Source: Massilia phyllostachyos
GTDB taxonomy: Bacteria > Pseudomonadota > Gammaproteobacteria > Burkholderiales > Burkholderiaceae_D
Assembly: GCF_021044825.1 (NCBI RefSeq)
Contig: NZ_JAJNOC010000001.1
Span: forward strand, 310,001 to 374,000
Direction of reading: 5' to 3'
DNA length: 64,000 nucleotides
In this document: piece by piece, positions 8,012-16,860 of the stretch
Position numbering within the stretch: the stretch's first letter is position 1
How the letters are laid out: the number at the start of each line of letters is the position of its first letter
Made by a program: the position numbers and the translations under genes
The notes under the pieces: model-generated
Told to the model about the DNA's origin: nothing
The model's database searches: none
Seen by the model: the letters and a program-made list of their open reading frames with translations, nothing else

Positions 8012-9826
8012 TTAAGCGAGAGAAGTGTTGTATTTCTTTCCCGCAATGGTGACGTTGTCCAGCGTGATGCCGGTGGCGTTGTGCACGAACCAGGGTTGCG
8101 CCCCGTTCTTCGGCGTGCCGAAATCCGAGTCGCTGATGCGCACGCGGGTGATCGGCGGGATCGCCGCACCCGCCGGGCCGTTGTAGCTCGAGGCAACGGG
8201 GCCCAGCAGCACGAAGGCCTGGTAACAGGAGAAGCTGCCGTCCTTCGTCTTGGCGTCCTGCGTGCGCACGCCGCGGATGTCGATGTCCGAGACCTGCGGC
8301 GGGCGGGTGCGCACCGCGTCGTCGGCCGGGACGTAGTCGCAATCGATGGTGATGATCGCGCCGGCGGTCGAGGCTACCCGCTGCGTGATCTCTTTCGCCC
8401 CGTCGAGCGGCTTGTACCAGCCCGGCTCGATCTGCACGCCGTTCGGGATCGTCACGTCGCGCACGTAGAGGTGGCGCAGGAAGCCGCCGCGGTTCATGTT
8501 CGTCTTCAGGCGGATCGCGGTGTTGAGCGGATCGCTGGCCCAATGCACGTTGCGGAACTCGAGGTTGCGTGCGTAGATGTGCTCGATGCCGCCGGCCATC
8601 TCGCTGCCCAGGGTCACGCCGCCGTGGCCGCTATTCATGATGCAGCGCTGGATCACGATGTTGCGGGTCGGGCCGAATTGGGTGTCCAGGTTCTTGCCGG
8701 CCTTGATCGCGATGCAGTCGTCGCCGTTGTTGAAGGTGCACTCCTCGACCAGCACGCCGTCGCAGGCCTCGGGGTCGAAACCGTCGCTGTTCGGGCCCAG
8801 GCTTTCCATGTTCACGCCGCGGATCACCAGGTCGCGGCAGTTGACCGGATGGTGCAGCCAGAACGGCGCCGCATTCACCTGGTAGCCCTGCATCAGCACC
8901 TTGGTGCAGCCGATGAATTCGATCATGCAGGGGCGCAGGAAGTGGCCGCGTCCGAACACGCGTTTCGCGACCGGCACCCTGGCTTCCGACAGGGCAGGGA
9001 GGTAGCGCGAATCGGTCTGCCAGCGGTCGCCTTCACCCTGGATCAGCGCGCGCTGGTCCGCAGGCATGTTCGGCGCGACCTGCGCCAGCGGCGCATTCAC
9101 CGGGTTCGGTGCGATCTCGGTGCGGATGCGTTCTGGCTTGCCGCGGCCCTTCCAGTCCCACCAGCACTCGTCCTTCTTGTGCTCGAAGGGCGCGCCGCCC
9201 TGGCCGTTCAGGATGCTGGTCCAGTCGGCGCCGGTGAGCGCGATATTGGTCTGGTTGTAGGCATAGACCATCGGCGAATAGTTCAGCACATCGTTGCCCT
9301 GCCAGCGCGACAGGGTCAGCTTGCCGTTGGCGCCGCAATCGAACTCGCCGTGGCGCGCATAGTGCTCCGGGTTGGCGGAGAAGTGCACGCGCGCGCCGGC
9401 GGCGAGGTGTACGTGCACGTTCGACAGCAGCACGATCGGGCCGGCGCAGTACCAGTCGCCGGCCGGGATCACGACCCGGCCGCCGCCCTTGGCGTTGCAG
9501 GCCTTGATGGCTTGCGTAATGGCGGGATAGGCGTCGGGTGAATCCGGCGCCGGGGTCTTCAGGACGCCGTTGACCAAGGAGGCGGTCTGGCCTTTGGTCT
9601 CGACCATGGCGCAGGGCCTGGCGCCATATGCCGTGATCGGGAAGTCCTCTTCACGGAAGCGCTGCGGCGTGGCGAAGCGCGCGACGATGTCGTCGGCGCG
9701 CTTCCACGGATCGGCGGCATTGGCGCCGGCGCCGGTGGATTGGGTGGCGCAGCCGGCGCCGCCCAGCACGAGGCCGGCGGCGGGGACGGTGCGCAGCAGG
9801 GCGCGGCGGCGGGGCTGGAATCGCAT
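8012..9826 (-). CDS. GH28 polygalacturonase 1 (probably exo-type, exported)
   Basis: A 604-residue GH28 enzyme that hydrolyses alpha-1,4-galacturonan. The start at 9826 is chosen because a GGGGGA ribosome site lies just upstream and the N-terminus (RRRALLR, then VLGGAGC) is a twin-arginine-like export signal with a possible lipobox. The GH28 catalytic signatures are all present: NSDGFD (Asp348), GDDCIAIKAG (Asp369-Asp370), SGHGG (His401) and IRLK (Arg439, Lys441). The length and the insertion before the helix core resemble exo-acting bacterial GH28 enzymes; exo action is inference. It is the last gene of an operon with the DUF4861 and GH105 genes. A close paralog of identical length lies at 24789. 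Confidence 0.9.
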   Translation of the reverse strand: MRFQPRRRALLRTVPAAGLVLGGAGCATQSTGAGANAADPWKRADDIVARFATPQRFREEDFPITAYGARPCAMVETKGQTASLVNGVLKTPAPDSPDAYPAITQAIKACNAKGGGRVVIPAGDWYCAGPIVLLSNVHVHLAAGARVHFSANPEHYARHGEFDCGANGKLTLSRWQGNDVLNYSPMVYAYNQTNIALTGADWTSILNGQGGAPFEHKKDECWWDWKGRGKPERIRTEIAPNPVNAPLAQVAPNMPADQRALIQGEGDRWQTDSRYLPALSEARVPVAKRVFGRGHFLRPCMIEFIGCTKVLMQGYQVNAAPFWLHHPVNCRDLVIRGVNMESLGPNSDGFDPEACDGVLVEECTFNNGDDCIAIKAGKNLDTQFGPTRNIVIQRCIMNSGHGGVTLGSEMAGGIEHIYARNLEFRNVHWASDPLNTAIRLKTNMNRGGFLRHLYVRDVTIPNGVQIEPGWYKPLDGAKEITQRVASTAGAIITIDCDYVPADDAVRTRPPQVSDIDIRGVRTQDAKTKDGSFSCYQAFVLLGPVASSYNGPAGAAIPPITRVRISDSDFGTPKNGAQPWFVHNATGITLDNVTIAGKKYNTSLA

Positions 9827-9837
9827 CCGTTTCCCCC

Positions 9838-11040
9838 TTACTGCTGGCGCGCGAGGGTCACGCGCACCGGGCTGTTGGCGCGGGTCGCGGCGTCCTGCAG
9901 GTATTTCTGCCACTGCGCGAGCGAGGTGATCTCGCCGGCGCGGCTCCAGGCGCCGCCCGCGTAGTAGCGCAGCGGCTTGCCGGAGCTGGCCTTGGCCAGG
10001 ATCAGTTCATTCAGCTCGTCCTGGGCGAAGCCCTCCGCATCCGGGATCACGACCGCGGTGCCGAAGGCGTCGTTGCTCTTCTGCTCGACCCACTGCAGCA
10101 GCACCTTGCCTTCGCGCTTGACCGCGACCTTCGGGTCCTGGTTCTTGTCGCTCGGATTCTTGTTGAGGCCCACGCCGATCGTGATCGGCTCCTTGCCCTC
10201 GTAGGTGAAGGTCGAGTCGATGCGGTCGAGCTGGTGGCCGGCGTCGACGGTGAAGCGTTTGATCTCGCTGACCTGCTTGCCGCTAGCGTCCCAGGCGCTG
10301 TAGTGCAGCTCGAAGATGGCGCGCACCGGGCCGTTGGCCAGCACCTTCCAGTTGGCGTAGTTCACGCTGGTGTAGAGCTGCTTGCCGTCCCAGACGCCGG
10401 CGCCGCCCGCGCCGCGCGACTTGCCGACGTTGTACATGTCCATGCCCTCACCCTCGTCCTTGTGGTAGTGGTCATGGCCCTTGTTGTACCAGCGGTCGAC
10501 GATCGGATACGGCACGCGCTTGAACCACAGGTCCAGGCCACTGGTCACCAGCACTTCCTTCTTCATGCCTTCCGGCGACGGGGCGGCCAGGGCGGGACCA
10601 TAAGTGCGGTGGGCGATCTTGTCGTTCTCCCAGCCGAAGTCGTCGAGACGTTCCGGCACGTAGCGCGCAAACGCCTTGACCGGGAATACCGGCGCCACCG
10701 TGTCGATCTTCTCGACGGTGAAGCTGGCGCTCTTCTCGCCGGCCGCGAAGCTATGCTGGAAAATCAGTTCGCCATAAGCCGCGCCGACGCCTTTCGGGTC
10801 CTTGGCCAGCGGCGCGACGTTGGTCACCTGGTAAGGCAGCACATTGCCCTTGGCGTCCTTGACCGCGATCTTCTGGATCAGGGCGCCCGGCAGGGCGGCA
10901 TTGACGTCGCTCCAGGGGATGGTGATGGTTTCCGACGGGCGGGCGATGGACAGGTCGTGCTGGACGGTGACGGCCAGGCGCTCGGCGGCGTAGGCGCTGA
11001 GTGCGGAAGAAAGTGCAGCTGCAAGGATCAGTCGTTTCAT
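9838..11040 (-). CDS. DUF4861-type secreted protein
   Basis: A 400-residue secreted protein with a clear signal peptide (MKRLILAAALSSALSAYAAE). I recognise it as the DUF4861 type by its overall pattern: an N-terminal beta region with IPWSDVNAALPGALIQKIAV, a central HRTYGPALAAPSPEG, and DRWYNKGHDHYHKDEGEG with clustered His and Asp residues. DUF4861 genes are known neighbours of GH105 and pectin lyases, but I know no settled activity for them. It lies 18 bases after the GH105 gene and 11 bases before the GH28 gene, so it is co-transcribed. The conserved His/Asp/Glu cluster at about 195-210 looks like a candidate active site or metal site. Confidence 0.72.
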   Translation of the reverse strand: MKRLILAAALSSALSAYAAERLAVTVQHDLSIARPSETITIPWSDVNAALPGALIQKIAVKDAKGNVLPYQVTNVAPLAKDPKGVGAAYGELIFQHSFAAGEKSASFTVEKIDTVAPVFPVKAFARYVPERLDDFGWENDKIAHRTYGPALAAPSPEGMKKEVLVTSGLDLWFKRVPYPIVDRWYNKGHDHYHKDEGEGMDMYNVGKSRGAGGAGVWDGKQLYTSVNYANWKVLANGPVRAIFELHYSAWDASGKQVSEIKRFTVDAGHQLDRIDSTFTYEGKEPITIGVGLNKNPSDKNQDPKVAVKREGKVLLQWVEQKSNDAFGTAVVIPDAEGFAQDELNELILAKASSGKPLRYYAGGAWSRAGEITSLAQWQKYLQDAATRANSPVRVTLARQQ

Positions 11041-11058
11041 CGTTCGATCGCCTTTACT

Positions 11059-12471
11059 TTAATGGTGTTCGCGGTAGTCGGTCTTGCCGCCCTTGGGCAT
11101 GTAATGATACGTGCGAACCTTGTGCTGCACTTCGAAGGCCGGATTCTTGACCAGCTTGATGATCTCGGCGCCGGCCAGCAGCATCGGCCCGTAGCCGTGC
11201 AGCGCGTGCACGCTGGTCGGGCGGTTGTAGTAATAGACCATGTCGCCCGCCAGGGTGGTGCCGACGCAGGTGCCTTCGACTTCGCCCTTGGCGGTGATGC
11301 GGGTGCTCAGGCCCGCCCAGCCGGCCTGCGCGATCGAGCCGTAGGTGGTCGGGCTGACCCAGCCCTGGTTGACGGCGTGCGCGATCACGTAGGTGAAGAT
11401 GGCGCTGGCCGAGGTCTCCAGGTAGGAGTCGTTACGGTCGATCATCTGGTGCCACAGGCCGGTGCCCGACTGCAGTTCGGCGATGCCCTTGATCGACGCG
11501 CGCAGCTGGTTCAGCACCTTCTCGTAGCCAGGGTGGTCTTTCGGCAGCACGTCGAGCAGGTCGGACATGGCCAGCACCGCCCAGCCGTTGGCGCGCGCCC
11601 AGTAGAAGCGCGGCGCGTTCGGGTGGTTCGCATGCCAGCCGTGGGTGTAGACGCCCAGCTGCGGATTGAACATGCGCGAGGTCATGCCCATCACGTTGTT
11701 GACGGCATCGTCGAAGTGCTTGCGGTTGCCGGTGAGGCGGCCCATCTCGGCCAGCGCCGGGATGCTCATGTACATGTCGTCGGCCCACAGCGAGACTTCC
11801 TGCGGACGCTTGCGCGCCATCGTGCCGTCCTCCAAACGGAACTGCTTGTTGGCGACCCAGTCGCTGCAGGCGTCGATCATCGGCTGCAGGTCCGGGCCGA
11901 TCTTTTTGAGGCGCGCGCGGATCAGGGCCGCGCACATCGAGCCGGAATCGTCCAGCGAGCGCGGGTCGAGGAAGCGCGAGAAGCTGTTGGCGCGTTCGAG
12001 GTGGAACTTCTGTTCCTGGGCGCGGAAGTAGGGGAGGGTCTGGGCGAAGAAGTTGAAGTGGCGCTGGGTCATCGCGGTGAAGCTCGCGTCGCCGGTGGCT
12101 TCCGCGGCCTTCAGCAGGCCCGAGTGGACCACGCCCATTTCATAGACCTGGATGCCGTAGTCGCCGGCGCTGGGCTCGAAGATCGCATCGGCGTTCGGGG
12201 TCTTGAGGTCGAAGATCTGGTCGCCGGTCTTCTTGCTGATGATCCGGGTCGGCGTCGCGCCGTCCATGTAGCCGCGGATCAGCTTGAGCTGGGCCGTGAC
12301 TTCGGCCACCTGCGGCATCTTGTAGGGCACCGGGTAGGTGCCTTCGGCCGCGTCCAGCAGGTTCTTGTTGTCGGTATTGCGGTATTGGCCGCCCTGGGCC
12401 AGGGCGGGGCCGCAAGCGAGTGCGCAGCCCAAGAGGGTGGCGAGCGAAGCTGCCAGCAAGGTGGTCTTCAT
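11059..12471 (-). CDS. GH105-type unsaturated rhamnogalacturonyl/galacturonyl hydrolase
   Basis: A 470-residue protein of the GH88/GH105 (alpha/alpha)6-barrel class. It removes the unsaturated uronic acid left by pectate or rhamnogalacturonan lyases. Visible family blocks are SLWADDMYMSIPAL (with the Asp pair used in catalysis), FYWARANGWAVLAM, SGTGLWHQMID and ETSASAIFTYVIA. An N-terminal signal peptide ending PALA indicates export to the periplasm, unlike the cytoplasmic Bacillus YteR. It is the first gene of the GH105-DUF4861-GH28 operon. Its promoter faces garD, with two operators between them. Whether the true substrate is unsaturated galacturonate or unsaturated rhamnogalacturonan cannot be settled from the sequence alone. 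Confidence 0.87.
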   Translation of the reverse strand: MKTTLLAASLATLLGCALACGPALAQGGQYRNTDNKNLLDAAEGTYPVPYKMPQVAEVTAQLKLIRGYMDGATPTRIISKKTGDQIFDLKTPNADAIFEPSAGDYGIQVYEMGVVHSGLLKAAEATGDASFTAMTQRHFNFFAQTLPYFRAQEQKFHLERANSFSRFLDPRSLDDSGSMCAALIRARLKKIGPDLQPMIDACSDWVANKQFRLEDGTMARKRPQEVSLWADDMYMSIPALAEMGRLTGNRKHFDDAVNNVMGMTSRMFNPQLGVYTHGWHANHPNAPRFYWARANGWAVLAMSDLLDVLPKDHPGYEKVLNQLRASIKGIAELQSGTGLWHQMIDRNDSYLETSASAIFTYVIAHAVNQGWVSPTTYGSIAQAGWAGLSTRITAKGEVEGTCVGTTLAGDMVYYYNRPTSVHALHGYGPMLLAGAEIIKLVKNPAFEVQHKVRTYHYMPKGGKTDYREHH

Positions 12472-12508
12472 ATGTCTCCAGTCGGCGTGTTGTCTATATA
12501 GTGCAACT

Positions 12509-12545
12509 TATTGGTCAGGCCATTCTAATTTGGTCGGGCCAAAAT
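12509..12545. promoter_or_regulatory. Paired predicted GntR operators between GH105 and garD
   Basis: Two adjacent palindromes of the locus motif: ATTGGTCAGGCCATT (around 12511-12522) and ATTTGGTCGGGCCAAAAT (12528-12545). They lie in the divergent promoter region shared by the GH105 operon (minus) and garD (plus). A single repressor could control both directions. Confidence 0.68.
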
Positions 12546-12619
12546 CGCAAGGTGGACTAGCCACTGTCAGATGTTGTATGGCATACTGAAAAAGAACCTA
12601 CCGACCAAGGCAACACATC

Positions 12620-14161
12620 ATGACCCAAGACCTCCCGCGCACCATCCGCATGCAGGCCAGCGACAACGTCGCGATCGTCGTCAACGACGGCGGGCTGCCG
12701 GCGGGCACCGTCTTCCCCGACGGCCTGACCCTCGTCGAGGGCGTGCCGCAGGGGCACAAGGTGGCGCTCAAGGACTTCGAAGACGGCGAAGCCGTGATCC
12801 GCTACGGCGTGACGATCGGGTACGCGGCCGGCGCGATCCCGCGCGGCAGCTGGGTGTCGGAACGCGTGCTGCGCATGCCGGCGGCGCGCTCGCTCGACGA
12901 CCTGCCGATCGGCACCCACGCGCGTCCGGTCACCGAAGCGCTCGAAGGCTATACCTTCGAAGGCTACCGCAACAAGGACGGCTCGGTCGGCACCCGCAAC
13001 CTGATGGCGATCACCAGCACCGTGCAGTGCGTCTCGGGCGTGATCGACTATGCGGTCAAGCGCATCCGCGAAGAGCTGCTGCCGCGCTACCCGAACGTCG
13101 AGGACATCGTCGCGCTCGAACACGTGTACGGCTGCGGCGTCGCGATCGACGCGCCCGGCGCGAGCATCCCGATCAACACCATCCGCAACCTGGCGCGCAA
13201 CCCGAACTTCGGCGACAGCGTGATGGTGGTCAGCCTCGGCTGCGAAAAGCTTCCCCCCGCGCGCCTGTTCCCGGCCGGCGCGATCCCGATCGGGAATGCG
13301 GAACCGTCGGTCGTCACGCTGCAGGACCAGAAGCACGTCGGCTTCATGTCGATGATCGATTCGCTCATGACCACCGCCGAGCAGCACCTGCAGGAACTGA
13401 ATGCGCGCCAGCGCGTGACCTGCCCCGCGTCGGATCTCGTGGTCGGCGTGCAGTGCGGCGGCAGCGACGCCTTCTCCGGCGTGACCGCGAACCCGGCGGT
13501 GGGCTTCGCCACCGACCTGATCGTGCGTGCCGGCGGCGCCGTGATGTTCTCCGAAGTCACCGAGGTCCGCGACGGCATCGACCAGCTGACCGCGCGCGCC
13601 GCGACGCCGGAAGTGGCGGCGGCGATGGTGCGCGAGATGCAGTGGTACGACGATTACCTGGTGCGCGGCGGCGTCGACCGCAGCGCCAACACCACGCCCG
13701 GCAACAAGAAGGGCGGCCTGTCGAACATCGTGGAAAAGGCCATGGGTTCGATCGTCAAGTCGGGCACGACTGCCATCACCGGCGTGCTGTCGCCGGGCGA
13801 GAAGCTGCAGCAGAAGGGCCTGATCTACGCCGCCACGCCTGCCAGCGATTTCATCTGCGGCACCCTGCAGATGGCGGCCGGCATGAACGTGCACATCTTC
13901 ACCACCGGCCGCGGCACGCCCTACGGCCTGGCCGCCGTCCCGGTGATCAAGGTGGCGACCCGCACCGAGCTGGCCAACCGCTGGCACGACCTGATGGACG
14001 TGAATGCCGGGCGCATCGCCAGCGGAGAGGCTACTATTGAGGATGTGGGCTGGGAGCTGTTCCGCCTGATCCTCGACGTGGCGAGCGGGCGCAAGACCTG
14101 GGCCGAACACTGGAAACTGCATAATGCGCTGGCGCTGTTCAACCCGGCGCCGGTGACCTAA
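12620..14161 (+). CDS. garD: Galactarate dehydratase
   Basis: A 513-residue member of the UxaA/GarD dehydratase family. It converts meso-galactarate to 5-dehydro-4-deoxy-D-glucarate in the cytoplasm. It resembles E. coli GarD along its length, for example [52 protein letters not shown] and SLGCEKL. Conserved Cys and His positions of the family are kept. E. coli GarD is 523 residues, so the length fits. The start is preceded by a CAAGG ribosome site. It begins the run garD, udh, aldose epimerase, esterase. With udh and the lactonase at 41292 it forms the oxidative galacturonate route. Altronate dehydratase is less likely, because udh is adjacent and the whole-length pattern is GarD-like. Confidence 0.93.
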   Translation: MTQDLPRTIRMQASDNVAIVVNDGGLPAGTVFPDGLTLVEGVPQGHKVALKDFEDGEAVIRYGVTIGYAAGAIPRGSWVSERVLRMPAARSLDDLPIGTHARPVTEALEGYTFEGYRNKDGSVGTRNLMAITSTVQCVSGVIDYAVKRIREELLPRYPNVEDIVALEHVYGCGVAIDAPGASIPINTIRNLARNPNFGDSVMVVSLGCEKLPPARLFPAGAIPIGNAEPSVVTLQDQKHVGFMSMIDSLMTTAEQHLQELNARQRVTCPASDLVVGVQCGGSDAFSGVTANPAVGFATDLIVRAGGAVMFSEVTEVRDGIDQLTARAATPEVAAAMVREMQWYDDYLVRGGVDRSANTTPGNKKGGLSNIVEKAMGSIVKSGTTAITGVLSPGEKLQQKGLIYAATPASDFICGTLQMAAGMNVHIFTTGRGTPYGLAAVPVIKVATRTELANRWHDLMDVNAGRIASGEATIEDVGWELFRLILDVASGRKTWAEHWKLHNALALFNPAPVT

Positions 14162-14171
14162 AAAAGATACT

Positions 14172-14220
14172 GCGCCAACGCGGGGTGGTCGGCATTGTGC
14201 CGACCACCCCGCGTTGGCGC
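14172..14220. other. Perfect 23-bp stem hairpin between garD and udh
   Basis: The left arm 14172-14194 (starting GCGCCAACGCGGGGTGG) is the exact reverse complement of 14198-14220, with a 3-base loop TTG. It begins 11 bases after the garD stop and ends 22 bases before the udh start. There is no T-tract on the plus strand. It probably stabilises or attenuates the transcript instead of ending it fully. Confidence 0.8.
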
Positions 14221-14242
14221 GACGGATTCAAGGAGTCTTGGA

Positions 14243-15061
14243 ATGACTGAAGCTGCAAAAGGCAAACCCTTCAAACGCATCCTGCTGACCGGCGCCGCCG
14301 GCGGCCTGGGCAAGGTCCTGCGCGACCGCATCAAGCCCTGGGCCGAGGTGGTGCGCCTGTCCGACGTGGCCGACATGGGCGAAGCGCGCGAGGGCGAGGA
14401 AATCGTCCAGTGCGACCTGGCCGACAAAGAGGCCGTGCTGAAGCTGCTGGAAGGCGTGGACGCGGTGCTGCACTTCGGCGGCATCTCGACCGAGAAGCCG
14501 TTCGAGCCGATCATGCAGGCCAACATCCTCGGCGTGGCCAACCTGTACGAGGCGCTGCACAAGGCCGGCACCCGCCGCGTGATCTTCGCCAGCTCGAACC
14601 ACGCGATCGGCTACCACCACGTGAACACCGTGCTGGACGCGAACTCGCCGACCCGCCCGGACAGCTACTACGGCCTGTCGAAAGTCTTCGGCGAGCAGAT
14701 CGCGCGCTACTACTTCGACCGCTTCGGCATCGAGACCGTCTGCATCCGCATCGGCTCGAGCTTCCCGGAGCCGGCCAACAAGCGCATGATGAGCACGTAC
14801 TTCTCGTACGACGATCTCACCGAGATGCTGCGCTGCTCGCTGTTCGCCCCGCGCGTCGGCCACACCATCGTCTACGGCATGTCGGACAACGACAGCGTCT
14901 GGTGGGACAATCGCCTGGCCTCGCACCTGGGCTACAAGCCGAAGGACAGCTCGTCGAAGTTCGCCCACCTGTTCCCGGACACTTCCGAGTTCCCGGAAAA
15001 GGACGACGTCACCACCATGTACCAGGGCGGCAAGTTCCTGCTCGACGGGCCGCAGTACTAA
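14243..15061 (+). CDS. udh: NAD-dependent uronate dehydrogenase
   Basis: A 272-residue extended-SDR-type enzyme that oxidises D-galacturonate (and D-glucuronate) to the aldaro-lactone with NAD. The Rossmann motif TGAAGGLG is at residues 16-23 and the catalytic YxxxK is Tyr143-Lys147 (YYGLSK). HFGGISTEKPFE, ASSNHAIGYH and the late VWWDN segment match known Udh proteins. The ATG at 14243 is preceded by AAGGAG. It lies between garD and an aldose-1-epimerase gene, which could supply the anomer used by the enzyme. It is the entry step of the oxidative route encoded in this window. Confidence 0.92.
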   Translation: MTEAAKGKPFKRILLTGAAGGLGKVLRDRIKPWAEVVRLSDVADMGEAREGEEIVQCDLADKEAVLKLLEGVDAVLHFGGISTEKPFEPIMQANILGVANLYEALHKAGTRRVIFASSNHAIGYHHVNTVLDANSPTRPDSYYGLSKVFGEQIARYYFDRFGIETVCIRIGSSFPEPANKRMMSTYFSYDDLTEMLRCSLFAPRVGHTIVYGMSDNDSVWWDNRLASHLGYKPKDSSSKFAHLFPDTSEFPEKDDVTTMYQGGKFLLDGPQY

Positions 15062-15070
15062 GCCATACCG

Positions 15071-15958
15071 ATGCCGACGCCGGTGCTGGAACGCCTGACC
15101 CTGCAGAATGGCCGCCTGATGGCGGAAGTGCTGCCGCAGGTGGGCGGCGGCCTGGCGCGGCTCGACTGGCTGCGCGGCAGCGAACGCGTACCGCTGCTGC
15201 GCGGCCTGCCCGACGGCTTCCCCGGCATGCCGCTGCCCGGCCAGCTGGCCTGCTTCCCCCTGGTCCCGTGGTCGAACCGGATGGCGCCCACGGGCTTTAC
15301 CTTCGACGGCGTGCAGGTCGTGCCGCAGCCGAACCGCGAGGGCGAGCCATGCCCGATCCACGGCGACGGCTGGCAGCAGCGCTGGCGCATCGCGGCGCAC
15401 CACGAAACCTCGCTGACCCTGAGCCTGGACCGCTGGGACGCCAGGCCCTTCGCCTATACCGCCGAACTGCGCTACACCCTGGCCATGGATGCGCTGGTGG
15501 TGGAACTCAGCGTGCGCAATGCGGGCCGCACGGCGCTGCCCTTCGGCCTCGGGCTGCATCCGTGGATGCCGGATCCGGGCGGGGCGCTGCTGCAGGCGGG
15601 CGCGAACAGCATCTGGATGGCGGGGCCGGACAAGCTGCCAATTGCACGACAGGACATCCCTGCGCATTGGCGCTTCGATCATCCATCGTCGCTGCCGCAG
15701 GACGGCGTCGACAACGTGTTCGAAGGCTGGCATGGCGACGCGCGCATCGCCTGGCCCGCGCGCGGCGTGGCGCTCGAGGTGGCCGCCGACATGGATTACT
15801 TCATCCTCTACGTGCCGCAGGGACGCGACGTGTTCTGCTTCGAGCCCGTGGACCATCCGATCAACGCGCACAACCTGCCGGGGCAGCCCGGCCTGACGGT
15901 GCTGGCGCCGGGCGGCACCTTGCGGCGCCGCTGCGTGTTCCGAGGAGAGGCATTGTGA
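15071..15958 (+). CDS. Aldose 1-epimerase (GalM-like)
   Basis: A 295-residue galactose-mutarotase-like protein with a beta-sandwich fold. Visible family features are QLACFPLVPWSNRM near residues 58-71, PIHGDGWQQRW (the His conserved in mutarotases) near 95-105, the second conserved His in GLGLHPWMPD near 163, and a late FCFEPVDHPINAHN with the catalytic-type Glu. It starts 9 bases after udh and overlaps the next gene by 4. In this operon it may interconvert anomers of galacturonate for uronate dehydrogenase. That role is inferred from context only. No signal peptide is present, so it is cytoplasmic. Confidence 0.85.
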   Translation: MPTPVLERLTLQNGRLMAEVLPQVGGGLARLDWLRGSERVPLLRGLPDGFPGMPLPGQLACFPLVPWSNRMAPTGFTFDGVQVVPQPNREGEPCPIHGDGWQQRWRIAAHHETSLTLSLDRWDARPFAYTAELRYTLAMDALVVELSVRNAGRTALPFGLGLHPWMPDPGGALLQAGANSIWMAGPDKLPIARQDIPAHWRFDHPSSLPQDGVDNVFEGWHGDARIAWPARGVALEVAADMDYFILYVPQGRDVFCFEPVDHPINAHNLPGQPGLTVLAPGGTLRRRCVFRGEAL

Positions 15959-16860
15959 AACGACTCGTTCCTGGTGTGATGCTGGCCCTGGTGGCGACGG
16001 GCGTGTGGGCGCAGACGCCCTACAACGCCGAGACCACCTACCGCAAGCTGATCCGCGACTATCCCTTCATCACGATCGCCAGCGGCGAGGCGCCGGCGAC
16101 GGTGCAGGTACGCAAGGACCTGGTCTACCTGCAGCATCCGGACAGCGCGCTTGCGCTCGACCTCTACCTGCCCGCAGCGTCGGCCAAGCCGGCGCCGCTG
16201 GTGATCCTGGTGCACGGCGGCGGCTGGGCCAGCGGCGATCGCGCCGGCATGGCGCCGCTGGCGGCGCGTCTCGCCGCACGCGGCTTCGCGGCGGCCACCG
16301 TCAGCTACCGGCTGTCGGGGCAGGCGCGCTATCCGGCGGCGATCACGGATGTGAAGGAATCGGTGCGCTGGCTGCGCGAGAATGCGGCCGCTTTCGGCAT
16401 CGACCCGGCGCGTGTGGTCATCTCGGGCGCCTCGGCGGGCGGGCAGATCGCGTCGCTGGTCGGCATGCTGGAGCCGAAGGCAATCCGCGCGGTGATCAAT
16501 ATCGACGGCCTGTCCGACTTTACCTCCGAGGACGCGCGCAAGAACGAGGACGATCCGAACAAGAAGCCGTCGGCGGCCGGCGCCTGGTTCGGCGGCCGCT
16601 ATTCGGAGACGGCGCCGCTGTGGCGCGACGCCTCGCCGATCACCCACGTGGGCAAGGACAGCCCGCCGGTGCTGTTCATCATCAGCGGCGTGCCGCGCTT
16701 CTCGGTGGGACGCGAGGCGATGGCGGCCAAGCTGGCGTCGCACGGCATCGCGAGCGACACCGTGGCGCTGCCCGGCACGCCGCATTCGTTCTGGCTGTTC
16801 GACCCCTGGGTCGAGCCGACCGTGGAGGCGATGGACGCCTTCCTGCGCAAGACCTTGTAG
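15955..16860 (+). CDS. Secreted alpha/beta hydrolase, candidate pectin or sugar acetylesterase
   Basis: A 301-residue esterase of the BD-FAE/acetyl-xylan-esterase-like alpha/beta hydrolase type. The GTG start at 15955 overlaps the previous stop (GTGA) and has GAGGAGAG upstream. A signal peptide ends near VWAQ. Active-site features are the HGGGWASGDR oxyanion motif, the GASAGG nucleophile elbow and a late TPHSFWLF His. The position in the galacturonate operon suggests removal of acetyl groups from pectic sugars, but ferulate or other esters cannot be excluded. Its stop codon lies in a REP-like palindrome. The facing gene on the minus strand reads through this region and overlaps it by about 260 bases. 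Confidence 0.8.
   Translation: MKRLVPGVMLALVATGVWAQTPYNAETTYRKLIRDYPFITIASGEAPATVQVRKDLVYLQHPDSALALDLYLPAASAKPAPLVILVHGGGWASGDRAGMAPLAARLAARGFAAATVSYRLSGQARYPAAITDVKESVRWLRENAAAFGIDPARVVISGASAGGQIASLVGMLEPKAIRAVINIDGLSDFTSEDARKNEDDPNKKPSAAGAWFGGRYSETAPLWRDASPITHVGKDSPPVLFIISGVPRFSVGREAMAAKLASHGIASDTVALPGTPHSFWLFDPWVEPTVEAMDAFLRKTL

Noticed and set aside
4814-9541. A continuous plus-strand open frame of more than 1500 codons
   Set aside because: It runs antisense to the receptor 1 and GH28 genes, has His/Val/Gly/Arg-biased composition typical of a high-GC shadow frame, and shows no domain. The minus-strand genes have signal peptides, motifs and ribosome sites.
10234-12501. Long plus-strand frame opposite the DUF4861 and GH105 genes
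   Set aside because: Same shadow composition and no motifs; the opposite strand carries recognised enzymes.
12557-14122. Long minus-strand frame opposite garD
   Set aside because: GarD is recognised over its full length on the plus strand; this frame is low-complexity Arg/Ala/His.
12620-14161. Altronate dehydratase (UxaA) as the identity of this dehydratase
   Set aside because: The N-terminal and central blocks match GarD, the gene adjoins udh, and no isomerase-route partner (UxaB, UxaC) is present in the window.
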